Source: Peromyscus leucopus (taxonomy: Eukaryota > Chordata > Mammalia > Rodentia > Cricetidae). From it: 64,000 nt of DNA. Position numbers and translations under genes: made by a program. Under the pieces are notes generated by a model. That model had not been told where the DNA came from. It made no database searches and worked only from the letters and a program-made list of their open reading frames with translations. Every line of letters starts with the position of its first letter. Position 1 is the stretch's first letter. The stretch is taken from the NCBI RefSeq assembly GCF_004664715.2, contig NC_051082.1, positions 2,824,124-2,888,123 on the forward strand. The letters are read 5' to 3'. This document shows, piece by piece, positions 14,450-29,338 of the stretch.

Positions 14450-14900
14450 TTAGATAGGGTCTCCCCGTGATGCTCAGCCTGGTTGAGAGTTCCCCGTCCT
14501 CCTGCTTCAGGCTCCCCAAAGGGATGACAGGCACATGCCACACCTGGCTTTAGAATCTTCTCCTTATCCTCGATCTCTCTCCCTCTCCCTCTCTTTTTGC
14601 ACGCACGTGTGTGTTGTGCATGCACCTGTGTGTTGGCACTGTGTGGGTATACATGCGTGTGACTGTGCGTGTGCAGGTATGCCTGTGTGTGTGTGCCGAG
14701 GTCAGAGGTGGGTGATGACGATGTCAGGTGTCTTCCCGTACCACTACTCACTCTCCTGGGGCGGTATCTCTCTCTGAACCGGGAGTTCTGCTTTGCTAGT
14801 CCAGCTCAGCCTGGCTCCCTTGTCTCTGCCTCCTCCATCGGCGTGGGTGCCGGGGATTCAAACTCCAGCCCTTAAGCTAGCAGAGCAAGTCTCCCCAGCC
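14450..14900 (-). mobile_element. Old SINE cluster
   Basis: A B1-like remnant (14450-14555, 'agatagggtctccccgtgatgc...gacaggcacatgccacacctgg') is followed by a TG/TGC-rich B4- or B2-like block ending 'attcaaactccagcccttaagctagcagagcaagtctccccagccc'. Confidence 0.5.
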
Positions 14901-15121
14901 CCGCGTCTCATGTTAAGAAGAACATGAAACAGAGAAGCGAGGGAAACTGGGCAGAGGGCTGACGTGTTCACCCGAGAGCCGTTGCCGCGGCAGTGCCTGC
15001 GGCTGTGGTGTGTGGTGGTAACAACACAAACGTACAATGTGATGCCTCCCCCAGGCCGGCCTCCTCTGCGGCAGGAGAGGCAAGCCCGAAACAACGACCC
15101 CAGTTTGGCCGCAGGACTCAC

Positions 15122-15313
15122 AGACACAGTGGGGCAGGCGAGACGTCCAGATGGGAGTCCCGGTCTCGCGGCTGTAGCAGGTGAGAAGTGAGCTCCCTTC
15201 GAGCACAAATCCGGGGCTGCAGGTGTACTGGATGGTGGTGCCCACCAGCAGCACGGGGTCGGAGATGAGGCGGGTGGAGTGCTCCACCTCCCCAGGGTCG
15301 GTGCAGTACATAA
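15122..15313 (-). CDS. SEZ6L: SEZ6L exon 12: sushi (CCP) domain 4
   Basis: It reads MYCTDPGEVEHSTRLISDPV, then GTTIQYTCSPGFVLEGSSLL, then TCYSRETGTPIWTSRLPHCV. It has four cysteines (YCT, YTC, LTC, HCV) with W in PIWTSRLP. Acceptor 'ctctctccacag|TT', donor GTC T|gtgagt; 192 nt, phase 1-1. Reading straight through the donor would add CESC and is intronic. A long (CA)n array on the sense strand starts about 260 bp upstream of this acceptor. Confidence 0.97.
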
Positions 15314-15574
15314 CTGTGGAGAGAGGAGCGACGCATGGGTGCCCGCATGGGTGCCCGGGGACGCCACGGGTCGCCCAGACTCACCGGAGGACCTAGAAAG
15401 TTCCTCCAGTCAGCCCTTTACCCTTTGGGGACACAGCACACGGCTCCGCAGAGGTGGCTGGAGAACAGGTCAGGTGGGAAGAGACCTGAATTTTATCCCT
15501 GAGTGTGACCCCAAAGTTTTTGCCAGGTCCCAAACCTATATCTAAGGTATAAATCATCACCGAGGAGGGTGAGC

Positions 15575-15623
15575 ACAGTGTGTGTGTCGGGGTGAGCAGG
15601 GTGTGTGTGTGTGGGGGGTGAGC

Positions 15624-15658
<35 letters not shown>

Positions 15659-15774
15659 GTGAGCATGGTGTGTGTGTGTGTGTGTAGGTGAGCATGGTGT
15701 GTGTGTGTGTGTGTGTGTGTGTGTGGTGAGCACGGTGTGTGTGTGGGTGAGCAGGGTGTGTGTGTGGTGAGCAC

Positions 15775-15809
<35 letters not shown>

Positions 15810-15853
15810 GTGAGCATGGTGTGTGTGTGTGTGTGTGTGTGTAGGTGAGCATG

Positions 15854-15884
<31 letters not shown>

Positions 15885-15921
15885 CACGGTGTGTGTGTGT
15901 GTGTGTGTGTGTAGTGAGCAC

Positions 15922-15970
<49 letters not shown>

Positions 15971-15972
15971 TG
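15575..15972. repeat. Interrupted (TG)n array with gtgagca spacers
   Basis: Blocks of (TG)n of varying length are separated by 'taggtgagcatgg', 'ggtgagcacgg' or 'gggtgagcaggg', repeated more than ten times. On the SEZ6L sense strand it is (CA)n with 'tgctcacc' spacers. The array ends 262 bp from exon 12. Confidence 0.95.
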
Positions 15973-16261
15973 AGCGTGGTGGGAAGGGAAGGGCTGCTTG
16001 AGCATCCGTTCTATGAAATCCCTCGCAGTGGCCAGAGTGGGAGGAGCAAAGGGGGGTTGTTCCTGCTCGCTGGGATGCCTGACCCTGGAAAACCAGCATC
16101 AATTGCACTTTAATTAGAAAATCAATACAGATAAAAGGGAAACAGCAAACTAATTAACAAGGAAGGAAGTGAACACCTGAGTGATGTGAACAACGTCCAC
16201 CACCCTGAGAACGGACCGTTTACGCACGTGCATCCCTTCGTGTGGAATACCCTTCTGCAGC

Positions 16262-16698
16262 CATTTCCACCTGTAAACCAGCTGTCTGTCTATCCACCCA
16301 TCTGCCAATCCTCTGTCCATCTGTCCACCCATGTAGCCATCTATCCATCTATCCTGTCTGTCTGTGTATCTGTCCATCTATCCAGTCATCTAGATATAGC
16401 TTTATATAGATATAGAAAGACACAGTCCTATGCCACATACAGAGTTATGCATTGGTTACCTTCTATACATATCACACACATTGTATATTAAACACATGGC
16501 CTATAACTCCATCTTACCTGCATAAATATCCACGTCTAGGAATCCACACACATTTATCTACCAACACATATGAGCAGACATCTACACATGGGGAGATGTA
16601 GAGAGATACCTACATAGCAAATGTCAGGATCTACCTATGCACAGACCAGGCTCATCCGTATCTATAAACCCCATCCATCCATCCATCCATCCATCTGT
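16262..16698. repeat. CATC/CTAT-type low-complexity stretch
   Basis: Imperfect 'ctatccatct' repeats at 16280-16395 and a clean (CATC)n at 16673-16698, with AT-rich sequence between them. Confidence 0.8.
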
Positions 16699-16890
16699 CC
16701 GTCCACCTGCCTCCCTGCCTCCCTGGGTCCATCTGAGCATTCTAGGTGCCACAGGTATCATACATGTGCATGTGGCTGACCGTGGCTCTTCGGTGGCTCT
16801 TCCCGTGATGCCTGGCTGCTCTCTTTCCCCTTAGGTGGCCCGGTCCCTGCTCTGTCCCTTCCCCATCTCCCTCACCCTCTGCCAGCACTT

Positions 16891-16893
16891 GTT

Positions 16894-16938
<45 letters not shown>
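16891..16938. repeat. (ATC)n microsatellite
   Basis: Sixteen consecutive ATC triplets, with no interruption. Confidence 0.95.
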
Positions 16939-17142
16939 GAGCTGTTCTGATTCCAATCTCGTGGGACAGGAACATTAAACTGTCACCTGGAGGTCCCTGC
17001 CGCAGGGTTGGAGCTGGGAGTTTGATGCGGGAGGTGGGGGAAGAAACCGGCCAGGAGAAGAGGCCACGTCAAAGCTCTGCTCCTTCCCTGGCTGTAGGGC
17101 GTCAGCAAGAAGCTAGCAGCGCCTCCTTTCCTTATTCCCCTG

Positions 17143-17846
17143 TCAGGACAGGGAGCACTCCAACAGCACCCCCCCGTCAGGACAGGGAGCACTTCCCCTC
17201 ATCACCCGTCAGGACAGGGAGCACTTCCCCCGTCAGGACAGGGAGCACTCCCCCCCCCGTCAGGACAGGGAGCACTTCCCCCCGTCAGGACAGGGAGCAC
17301 TCCCCCCCGTCAGGACAGGGAGCACTCCCCCATCAGGACAGGGAGCACTTCCCCCCGTCAGGACAGGGAGCACCCCCCGTCAGGACAGGGAGCACTTCCC
17401 CCGTCAGGACAGGAGCACTTCCCCCCGTCAGGACAGGGAGCATTTCCCCCCCGTCAGGACAGGGAGCACTTCCCCCCATCAGGACAGGGAGCACTTCCCC
17501 CCATCAGGACAGGGAGCACTTCCCCCCATCAGGACAGGGAGCACTCCCCCCGTCAGGACAGGAGCACTTCCCCCGTCAGGCACCCCCCCGTCAGGACAGG
17601 GAGCACTTCCCCCGTCAGGACAGGGAGCACTTCCCTCGTCCCCCGTCAGGACAGGGAGCACTCCCCGTCAGGACAGGGAGCACTCCCCCCGTCAGGACAG
17701 GGAGCACTCCCCCCGTCAGGACAGGGAGCACTTCCCCTGTCAGTCACCCCGTCAGGACGGGGAGCACTTCCCCCTGTCAGGACAGGGAGCACTTCCCCCC
17801 CCCGTCAGGACAGGGAGCACTTCCCCCGTCAGGACAGGGAGCACTC
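17143..17846. repeat. Minisatellite, ~25-bp unit, about 28 copies
   Basis: The unit is 'ccgtcaggacagggagcact' plus a variable C/T run. Copies differ mainly in the length of the C-run (4 to 9) and by small losses ('aggacaggagcac', 'gtcaggcac', 'gtcagtcac'). On the SEZ6L sense strand each unit is 'agtgctccctgtcctgacgg' followed by a G-run. Confidence 0.97.
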
Positions 17847-18195
17847 CTGGGGCAGCACCCGGGAGTCAGCAGGAAGGAGGCTGGCTGCCTGTGGAGGGAG
17901 CTCAGAACTGGAGGAAGATGGCTTTGATGTGCTCTGCTTGGCTCTACAGACATGTTAAAGACTCAGCATGGCTTTCACAAGGCTGGGCACACTTGTTCGC
18001 CACGGTCCCCACTGCTCCCTGCCACCCTCCGCCCAATATAGTTCATTTATTTGCATTTCTACTAGACTGTAGGGAACAGAGCTGGGGTTCCAGTGAAACC
18101 ATTTGAGAAAGGAGGCCGGCTCCCACCTTAAACAGGCAGGGTTGCATCCACGTGACATGTGTCTTTGGGAGGGACTTTCCACCCAGTTTGACTTA

Positions 18196-18510
<315 letters not shown>

Positions 18511-19310
18511 TCACAGCAGGACAATAGCTTACCACTCGTGAAAGCCACCACGGGCAAACTCTTCAGCTCAAACGGCACAATTCTGGAGAACGTTTGCCAC
18601 AACCTGGGATACCCAAAGGCGTCACTGTAGCGGGATCCTCTCTCCTTCCTACAGACCTGTCACTGAGGTGGTCCAAACCCAACTCTTGCTGTCTTTGTGT
18701 GGGGGAGTGTATGGTGAGCAGGTCTAAAACAGTTTAATATACTTCTAGGGACAGCAGTGACCCCGACTGTCAGGAAAACCACCCTGAGCAGCCAGAAGGG
18801 GCTTCCCCAGGATTTCAGCACACTTTTATTCGGAGACAGGACCTCTCCCGGCTGCCTGAAGGAAGGGGCCAGGGAAAGGGCTTCTAGAGTCTCCTGGACA
18901 GGAGCAGGGGCCCCTATTTTTAGGTCTTTGAGAAATCAGACAAGCGCTGGATTTGGGACTCAGCTGCACATGCTGGAAGACGGATGGAAAGGAAGAAATG
19001 GGGCCGGGGCTGAGGGCTTTCTCTGTCCAAATGCCTTCAGACAGAAAGGTCTGACCCTCAGTGGGAGCTACCATGCCACACCCTGTGGAGGACCCTGTCC
19101 CCTCAGTGGCAGGAGTCACGTTGGCACCATTCTCTACCTGGGTGGCCATGGCTGAGTTACCTACACTTGCCCTGTTTCAGTTTTCAGAGGCCACTACCAG
19201 GAAAATGGCGATTCTGCTTTCCCCAGCAGGTAGCCTGGAGGCACCAAACTGCCCGTCCCTCGAGGCTCCTGTTAACTCTACGAGCAAGGAGACCCACCCG
19301 GGAGTCAGAC

Positions 19311-19312
<2 letters not shown>

Positions 19313-19359
<47 letters not shown>
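19313..19359. repeat. (CT)n microsatellite
   Basis: Perfect CT dinucleotides over 47 bp in intron 10. Confidence 0.97.
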
Positions 19360-19362
<3 letters not shown>

Positions 19363-19546
19363 TTCTACTTGCATAAAGTCTCGTGTAGCCTGTGTCAGCT
19401 TTGAACTCACTGTACATCTGAAGGTGACCTTGAACCTCTAATCTTCCTGAGTGCTGGGTCACAGCTGTGGACCACCCTGGGATGGAACCCAGGGCTTCCA
19501 GAGTGTCTTTTCTTTTTTCTTCCCCATCCCCCCCTAAAAAAAAAGG

Positions 19547-19680
19547 GTCTCACTATGCAGCCTCGGTTGGCCTGGAACTTGCTCTAGAGACCGGGCTGGT
19601 CTTGAACTCACAGACACCCATGTGTGCCTGTCTCCTGAGCACTAGCATTAAAAGCATATGCCATTGTGTCCAGCTCTTAG
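19547..19680 (-). mobile_element. Old B1-type SINE
   Basis: 'gggtctcactatgcagcctcgg' to 'attaaaagcatatgccattgtgtcc'; diverged. Confidence 0.75.
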
Positions 19681-20005
19681 GATTTCTGTTGACTGCACCA
19701 GAGCCCAGCCTGGTCCTTTTTTCTCCGTTAAGGAAGACATCCAGCTTCAGTCATGTTTGATACACATTCAGCCTCACTGGCACCCTCTGCAGAGTGAGGC
19801 CAAGCATCACAACCTGTCTATCCCACAAGGCAATGCGAGGGTTAATGAACATGGACATAGCCCTGGCAACATGTTTGGATCCCTCTGTGTATTCGCTTCT
19901 GGGTCTGTGAAGGCCTTAGCAGGCACCAAGGATCTGAAATCATGACTTCAGGTTCATGGTCAAGCTAGAACCAGGGTCCAACCCAGAAGCATCAAACATG
20001 TGCTG

Positions 20006-20170
20006 ATTTCTCTTTCTTTTTCTCTTCCTCTTTCTTTCTTTCTTTCCTTTCTTTCTTTCTTTCTTTCCTTTCTTTCTTTCTTTCTTTCTTTCTTTTTCTT
20101 TCTTTCTTCCTTCCTTCCTTTCCTTCCTTCTTCCTTCCTTCCTTCCTTCTTTCTTTTTCTTTTCTTTTCT
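20006..20170. repeat. TTTC/CCTT tract, A-tail side of a B1
   Basis: Pyrimidine-only tetranucleotide repeats immediately before a minus-strand B1, so probably expanded from its poly(A) tail. Confidence 0.9.
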
Positions 20171-20325
20171 TTTTGGCTTTTTCAAGACAGGGTTTCTCTG
20201 TATAGTTTTGGTGCCTGTCCTGGATGTTGCTCTGTAGACCAGGCTGGCTTCGAACTCACAGAGATCTGCCTGGCTCTGCCTCCCGAGTGCTGGGATTAAA
20301 GGCGTGCACCACCTCCACCCAGCCT
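20171..20325 (-). mobile_element. B1 SINE
   Basis: 'caagacagggtttctctgtatag' to 'gggattaaaggcgtgcaccacc', a nearly full-length reverse-complement B1. Confidence 0.92.
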
Positions 20326-21439
20326 GATTTCTTGTTCAGGCAGACATCACTAATCAATCATTGTCTTTGAATCAAGTGGAATCCTCTGGCCTTCAGCACA
20401 TCACTGCAGGGCCACTGTCCCTTAGGTTGGACATGCATGACGGGATGTGGCGGTCCTGAACTGTCACAGGATGCTCAGCTTCAACTTCAGTATACAAGAA
20501 CACTTTAAGACATTACCAAAGAGCACTGGCCAGGCACCGGGTCACCTTGACTAGCCTTGGATGGAGCTAGAGCTTTGCCATCCAGCAGATGCTGGTCTGA
20601 AGGTTGCCGCTGGTACCAGGGGAATAGAGGAAGCTGAGGATGACTTCCTCTTTCAGCCAGGAGGGAGAGGGAGTCTCTGGAGATAGATGGGAGCCAAGCC
20701 ACCAGAACCCCTTCCTCCAAAGGTTAGCCGATCAAAAGGGTGACTTGTCTGTGCCCTCGAGAACAACTCAGGAGCAGCAGCAGAAATGTTCCCAGATGTT
20801 TGTAACACAATGAAGGCAAAAGGACCCAAGAAGCAGGACTCGGGGGATGGATGCCTTCGTTAGCCTCTTGGAAAGAGTAATGGGGGCAGACAAGGCCACA
20901 CTGAGAACCAAGGAAGATGTACTCTGCTGTATGCCCAGGCCTGAAGCATGTGAGGGAGGCTGGGCAGAGCTGCCCTGTTCAGTGACCCAGAAGAAGGAGC
21001 CTCCTCAGGGAGAGCGGGCCGCAGGACAGGGGACAGGGAGCAGATGAGATGTGAGAAGTTGCAAATAGAGGGAAGCGGGAGCGTGCAGTGAGGTCACAGC
21101 CAACAACCCAGGAAACACCACGCCTTCGCGCTATGAGGCCTCATTTATTAAGTTCTCACATCCACTCCTTCAGCGTTTCCACTCTACTCACGAGAGAAGC
21201 ACTGCTCAGAGTGGCTCACTGACTCGCACAAGGCCACCCAGCCCTCCACAACAGTGCGAGGATGTAAACCCTGGTCCTCATGACTAGAGAGCCCGTGCTC
21301 CTAAAACCACCCGGGACAGCTATGCCACCGCACTGAGGGATCCGCCAGCCCCAGAGCATCCACACAGATGCAGCCACAGGAAACCACCGTGCGCAGTCTG
21401 CCTCCAGCACAGACAAGGTTGGTGGGTTGAAATACCTAC

Positions 21440-21636
21440 CTATATAGTTCATGATGAATCCCTGGCCCTTGCCAAAGATGAGGCCGGCGGGGTCCGAGTG
21501 GAACTGGATGGTGAGGTCTGGCGTGGAGGAGTACAGCTTCTGAGGACTGCTGTTGCCAAAGTACTGGCCCAGGACGTGGGGTACAACCTCATCGCCATCG
21601 TAGATGGTCAGGATATCGCTGTTGCTCAGGTTCAGG
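21440..21636 (-). CDS. SEZ6L: SEZ6L exon 10: second half of CUB domain 3
   Basis: The acceptor is 'ctctctgcccatcaag|C' (AAG rather than CAG) and the donor TAT ATA G|gtaggt. It reads LNLSNSDILTIYDGDEVVPH, then VLGQYFGNSSPQKLYSSTPD, then TIQFHSDPAGLIFGKGQGF and IMNYI. The YDGD motif is the classic CUB acidic, Ca2+-site type loop. Sequons are NLS and NSS. Length is 197 nt (1 + 65 codons + 1), and the trailing G joins AG of exon 11 as Glu. Confidence 0.97.
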
Positions 21637-22559
21637 CTTGATGGGCAGAGAGAAGAGGAGGGGGTCACTGTAGGCTCCTGTCTGTCTGCACAAACACCAA
21701 GTCACCTTTTCAGGGACACAGGATTCCTTCAGACATGCCATGTGTCAGGCCCTGGCTAGGAAGCAGGGATGAAGTGGTCCAGATGGCAAATGGGACCAGG
21801 ACACACTGCCCCCTCCTATCAACAGGGTAGGCAGACCTGTAGACGCCTGGGTTCTGGAAGAGATCTTTGCAAAATGGCTCTCCCTGTCTGAGTCTCACTG
21901 CGAAGCCAAATCATGCACAGTGACGGGCCGGCTTCCCTGTCCCATGAACAACACTGTTCTGTGGTGCAGTGCTGTACTGGCATGGGGCTACATGCTGGGC
22001 ATGTGACATGGGTCTGTCCCTCGTTGATGCAGAAGATGCTGAGCAAAGGTGGTGAGGTCATCGGAAGCTGGTGTTGTTCTCCAGGCCCTGCTGAGCACAG
22101 CCCGCCTGTTCATGTGGGAAAACCAAACTGCTGCTTATGATCCCTCCATCAGCAGAGTTCTCCGCTGTGTGCGGCAACACTGAGGTGGGTGCCCTATGCA
22201 GGAACCGTGCTCAAGCCTGCTACCATGACCCTTATTAAGGGGGGATGCAAAGATCTGAGTGCAGGGCTAAGCCTTGCCACTGACACCGAGGATGGAGTGA
22301 TGGTTATGACGCAGAGGGCGAGTCCAAGCCCAACTTGCCGTGTCTGCCTTACCCTAGTATTGGGGTGAACACTGGAAGGTCAGAGAGACAGAACAAACCA
22401 CAGCTAACCTCACCTGGCCAACTTCTCAGCTGATCTTGTTTCCTCAGACTGGAAGTTTCTGTGTCCTCATCCCAATGGCTCTCAGCTGAACTGCTGCTCA
22501 AAAGCCTGAAGCTTAACCAGCTAAAAGGTTCTAGTTTCTGGTCCTCATGCCTTATATAC

Positions 22560-22790
22560 CTTTCTGCTTTCTACCACCACTCCCTGAGAATAAAGGTGTG
22601 AGTCACCATGCCTGGCTGTTTCCAATGTGGCCTTGAACTCACAGAGATCCAGAGGGTTTTCTGCCTCTGGAATGCTAGGATTAAAGGCGTGTGCTACCAC
22701 TACCTATCCTCTATGTTTAATATTGTGGCTGCTCTGTCTCTGACCCCAGATAAGTTTATTAGCGTGCACAATATTTGGGGGAACACAATG
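22560..22790 (-). mobile_element. B1-containing composite repeat, copy 1
   Basis: 'aatgtggccttgaactcacagagatccagaggg' to 'cagataagtttattagcgtgcacaatat'. The same composite occurs at 52620-52915. The part after the SINE ('ctgctctgtctctgaccccagataagtttatta') is not B1 and may be LTR-derived. Confidence 0.6.
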
Positions 22791-23330
22791 CCACACCCTA
22801 GCTTGCTTGTACCATGCCCAACCTCGAGGCTTAGCGGGGGCCACACATCTGTGCTCTTGTCCAGCCTGCTGGGTCTGTCTGACCCTAGCCCATCTGTACT
22901 ATCCTCAACTACCAGACCTAGCCAGAGTCTCACATCTTGAGCACCAGGGCAGTCTGCTGAGCCCGTCCTGTGTCCTTCCCAACCTCCAGGCTTAGACCCA
23001 GTAGCACATCCTGTGGACCAGCTTAGCCTGCTGAGTCTGCCTGACCCTGCTGCTTACTGATTCCCCGGTCACCTCGTCCAACCTCCAGACCTAGCCTGGT
23101 CCCACTTCCTGTGCTCCACTCCAGTCTGGTGAGTCACTAGATGCTAGCCATGCATGCCATATCCAGCCTTCACACTTAGCCCAGGTCCCACATCCTGTGC
23201 ACTGGTCCAGTTGACCTTAGCCAGCTTGCAGCACACCTGACTTCCAGACCTTAGACTGGGATGTACGTCTGTGCTCCAGGACAGCCTGGTGAGTTCCTGG
23301 CCTGCCCACACCACCCCAAACTTGAAGCCT
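22791..23330 (+). repeat. Degenerate ~80-bp tandem monomers upstream of an L1
   Basis: A motif of the form 'acctccagacctag' recurs at about 22821, 22907, 22981, 23080, 23165, 23240 and 23313. It is linked to 'cacatcctgtgct' and 'cagcctgctgagtctgcctgaccc'. Spacing is 73-99 bp, so the units have diverged. Direction and position just before L1 coding remnants suggest a 5' UTR monomer array. Confidence 0.6.
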
Positions 23331-23559
23331 ATTGCATAGTTTGTATGGCAGCTTAGCCGGGTGTGTGCCCAAGACCCCAACCGTGCCCCCCTCACATTCC
23401 CTGGCAGAGCTCCGGCAGCAAATCCTAAGTAGATTGAAGCATTTGTCCCACTGCTTTCTCGGTCACTCCTCAGTTGGAATCACCCCCAAAATGACCACTG
23501 AGCAACTGAAGGCATTGCCTACCAACTCCCCAGGTCTGATTGGTTGAAAGTAGCCAAAC

Positions 23560-27560
<4,001 letters not shown>

Positions 27561-27666
27561 TCTAAAGTGACACCCAGGATGGAGTGATGGTTAGTGATGC
27601 AGAGGGAGGGTCAGAGGTCACGGAAGCCTGTCCTTGCATCCATCACTGAAAGACAGCATCCCAGGT

Positions 27667-27788
27667 TCCTTCCTTCCTTCCTTCCTTCCTTCCTTCCTTC
27701 CTTCCTTCCTTCCTTCCTCCTTCCTCCCTTCCCTCCCTCCCTCCCTCCCTCCCTCCCTCCCTCCCTCCCTCCCTCCCTTTCTTCCTTC
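27667..27788. repeat. (CTTC)n-(CCCT)n compound tract
   Basis: Perfect CTTC units then CCCT units, ending at a minus-strand B1; a long polypyrimidine tract on the plus strand. Confidence 0.95.
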
Positions 27789-27905
27789 CAGGATCAGGTC
27801 TCACTGTGTAGCCCTGAAACTAGCTCTATAGACCAGGCTGGCCACAAACTCACAGGGATCTGCCGGCCTCTGCCCCCACCTCTCATTGCTGGGATTAAAG
27901 GTGCG
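27789..27905 (-). mobile_element. B1 SINE
   Basis: 'ggatcaggtctcactgtgtagccctg' to 'gctgggattaaaggtgcg'. Confidence 0.85.
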
Positions 27906-28369
27906 TTAGTGACCTCCTCCTTGTCCTTCAGTCTCCTCCTCCTGTTCACTAGCCTTTCCCAGGCACCCAGTCTGTGTCTGCACACAGAGCAGCCACGCAG
28001 CTGTGCTGAGACCCAAAAGCCCGGGAGCAGGGTAGGATTTGAGGTCAGTGGTAGCACACAGAGGAGGGCATCAACCACACATGGCCTATCCCAGAAGCTC
28101 CTCCAAGACAGAGTGACACCTCTCCCTGCTCCCTGCAGCTCCCTTGGGCCTCCTTGCCAGGAGGCGGGAAACTTGTGCCACCAGCCAAGTGATTTCTTCC
28201 CCGGGGAAGTGCCTCAGCTGTCCCTCACGGCAGGGAGAGCCAACCAGTGCAGTGGCCATCCTGGGGGCCTCTGCTCTGCGCAGCTCCTCTGCTCCCGGGA
28301 GGTCTTTCTCCAGGTCCCTTCCTGGAGCCTTCATTGCACACTCCGGGCCTTCTCAGCTTCACTTTCCCT

Positions 28370-28680
28370 GTAACCGCGGTACCGAGGCGTCTGTACAGGG
28401 CACAGTTCTGGGCCGCTTTCCCTTCCTAGGTCACTGAGGTAGCTTGATGCGCAAGCCCCACCCGTCCACACCAGCCATGGCATCAGGAGGACGCTCGGGC
28501 TCCAGGGAACCCAGAGAGCAGGGCGGGAGTCCGAAGCCGGCGGAACAGAGCCAGGCTGCACCCAAACCACACTGCAAAGCGAAGCCAGGAGTCTGGAGCC
28601 CCCGGCCCTTGGCACCTGCCCAGCCCGCACAGTGTACGTCATGACTGCCAAGGGTCTTCCCGGCGCCCCATAATGGCACA
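28370..28680 (+). promoter_or_regulatory. CpG-enriched stretch, candidate promoter of the CCDC121-like gene
   Basis: This ~300-bp stretch has clearly more CpG than the surrounding intron (accgcggtaccgagg, ggacgctcgggc, ccgaagccggcgg, cccggcgcc). It has a CRE half-site-like 'tacgtcatgac' near 28636-28646 and lies about 0.7 kb upstream of the nested gene on the same strand. It also carries a short open frame starting ATGGCATCAGG that I do not recognise. The promoter role is an inference from composition and position only. Confidence 0.35.
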
Positions 28681-28692
28681 ACTGATCACATA

Positions 28693-29185
28693 TCTGAGCC
28701 CCCATTGTGCAGAGAACATAATGCGCCCTCCCATTATGTGCTGCCCTCCGCAGGAGCCAAGCCGCTGTAGCTTTTCTTCCAACCTTGATGTAAGCTACCC
28801 GATGGTTCCAAGCCCAGGGTCTATCTAGGCCTCGCCCTCACCCCCTCTGCCGCCCCTGTGCGCCCTCTGGCAGATCCTGCCTCTTTCCTCCCTCAGGCTC
28901 CTCCCATCTCTCCTGGGAGGTCCTGCCCTCCCTCCAAAGGCCCCGTCCTCCCTCCCGCATAAGGCCCCGCCCCACAGGCCCCGCCCACCACCCTAGGCTC
29001 CTCCCACAGGCCACACCCTCCCTCAGGCCACGCCCTCTCCCACCTGGTCCTTCCCTCCCTCTCAGAGGCCCTGCCCTCCCTCCAGCAGGTGAAGGCCTCT
29101 CTCCTCACCTACTAGGGCATAGCAAGCCTGAGGACCAGAGACTCCCAGAGCATTCCATATTCTGAGCCCCCATTGTGCAGAGAAC
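28693..29185 (+). repeat. Perfect 25-nt direct repeat flanking a C-rich segment
   Basis: The 25-nt string beginning tctgagcccccattgtgcag occurs at 28693-28717 and again at 29161-29185, each preceded by a near-identical 'catat'. Between them are CATAATG-type motifs (28669, 28717, inverted at 28731) and the C-rich array. The spacing (468 bp) is too short to bracket the retrogene, so this is not its target-site duplication. Confidence 0.85.
28850..29095 (+). repeat. Degenerate C-rich array with GC-box-like sites
   Basis: Short units of the form 'caggctcctccc', 'aggccccgccc' and 'ctgccctccctcc' recur irregularly. Two copies contain CCCCGCCC, the core of Sp1/KLF GC boxes, at about 28965-28988. 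The array ends about 240 bp upstream of the favoured ATG of the CCDC121-like gene. It could serve as promoter DNA or simply be a low-complexity tract. Confidence 0.5.
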
Positions 29186-29338
29186 CCATTTGGTTCCAAG
29201 ACTTGGACAAAGGCAGTCGGCTGCTGTGCCAGAGGCAGAGCAATAGCAATGTCGAGAAGGTGGTGACTGAGTGACCCAGAGAATGGGTGGCTGGGGTCTA
29301 TGAAGGGCCACGCCCTGTCCCGAGGAGGTGGAGGGACT

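Noticed and set aside
15393..16108. His/Thr-repeat ORFs of 164-183 residues on the minus strand
   Set aside because: They are translations of the (CA)n array in alternative frames.
17022..17927. A 301-residue plus-strand ORF full of RTGSTSP-type repeats
   Set aside because: It is the translation of the 25-bp minisatellite. Varying C-run lengths keep frames open by chance, and there is no recognisable domain outside the repeat.
28693..29185. The 25-nt direct repeat as target-site duplication of the CCDC121-like retrocopy
   Set aside because: Both copies lie upstream of the ORF and do not bracket it.
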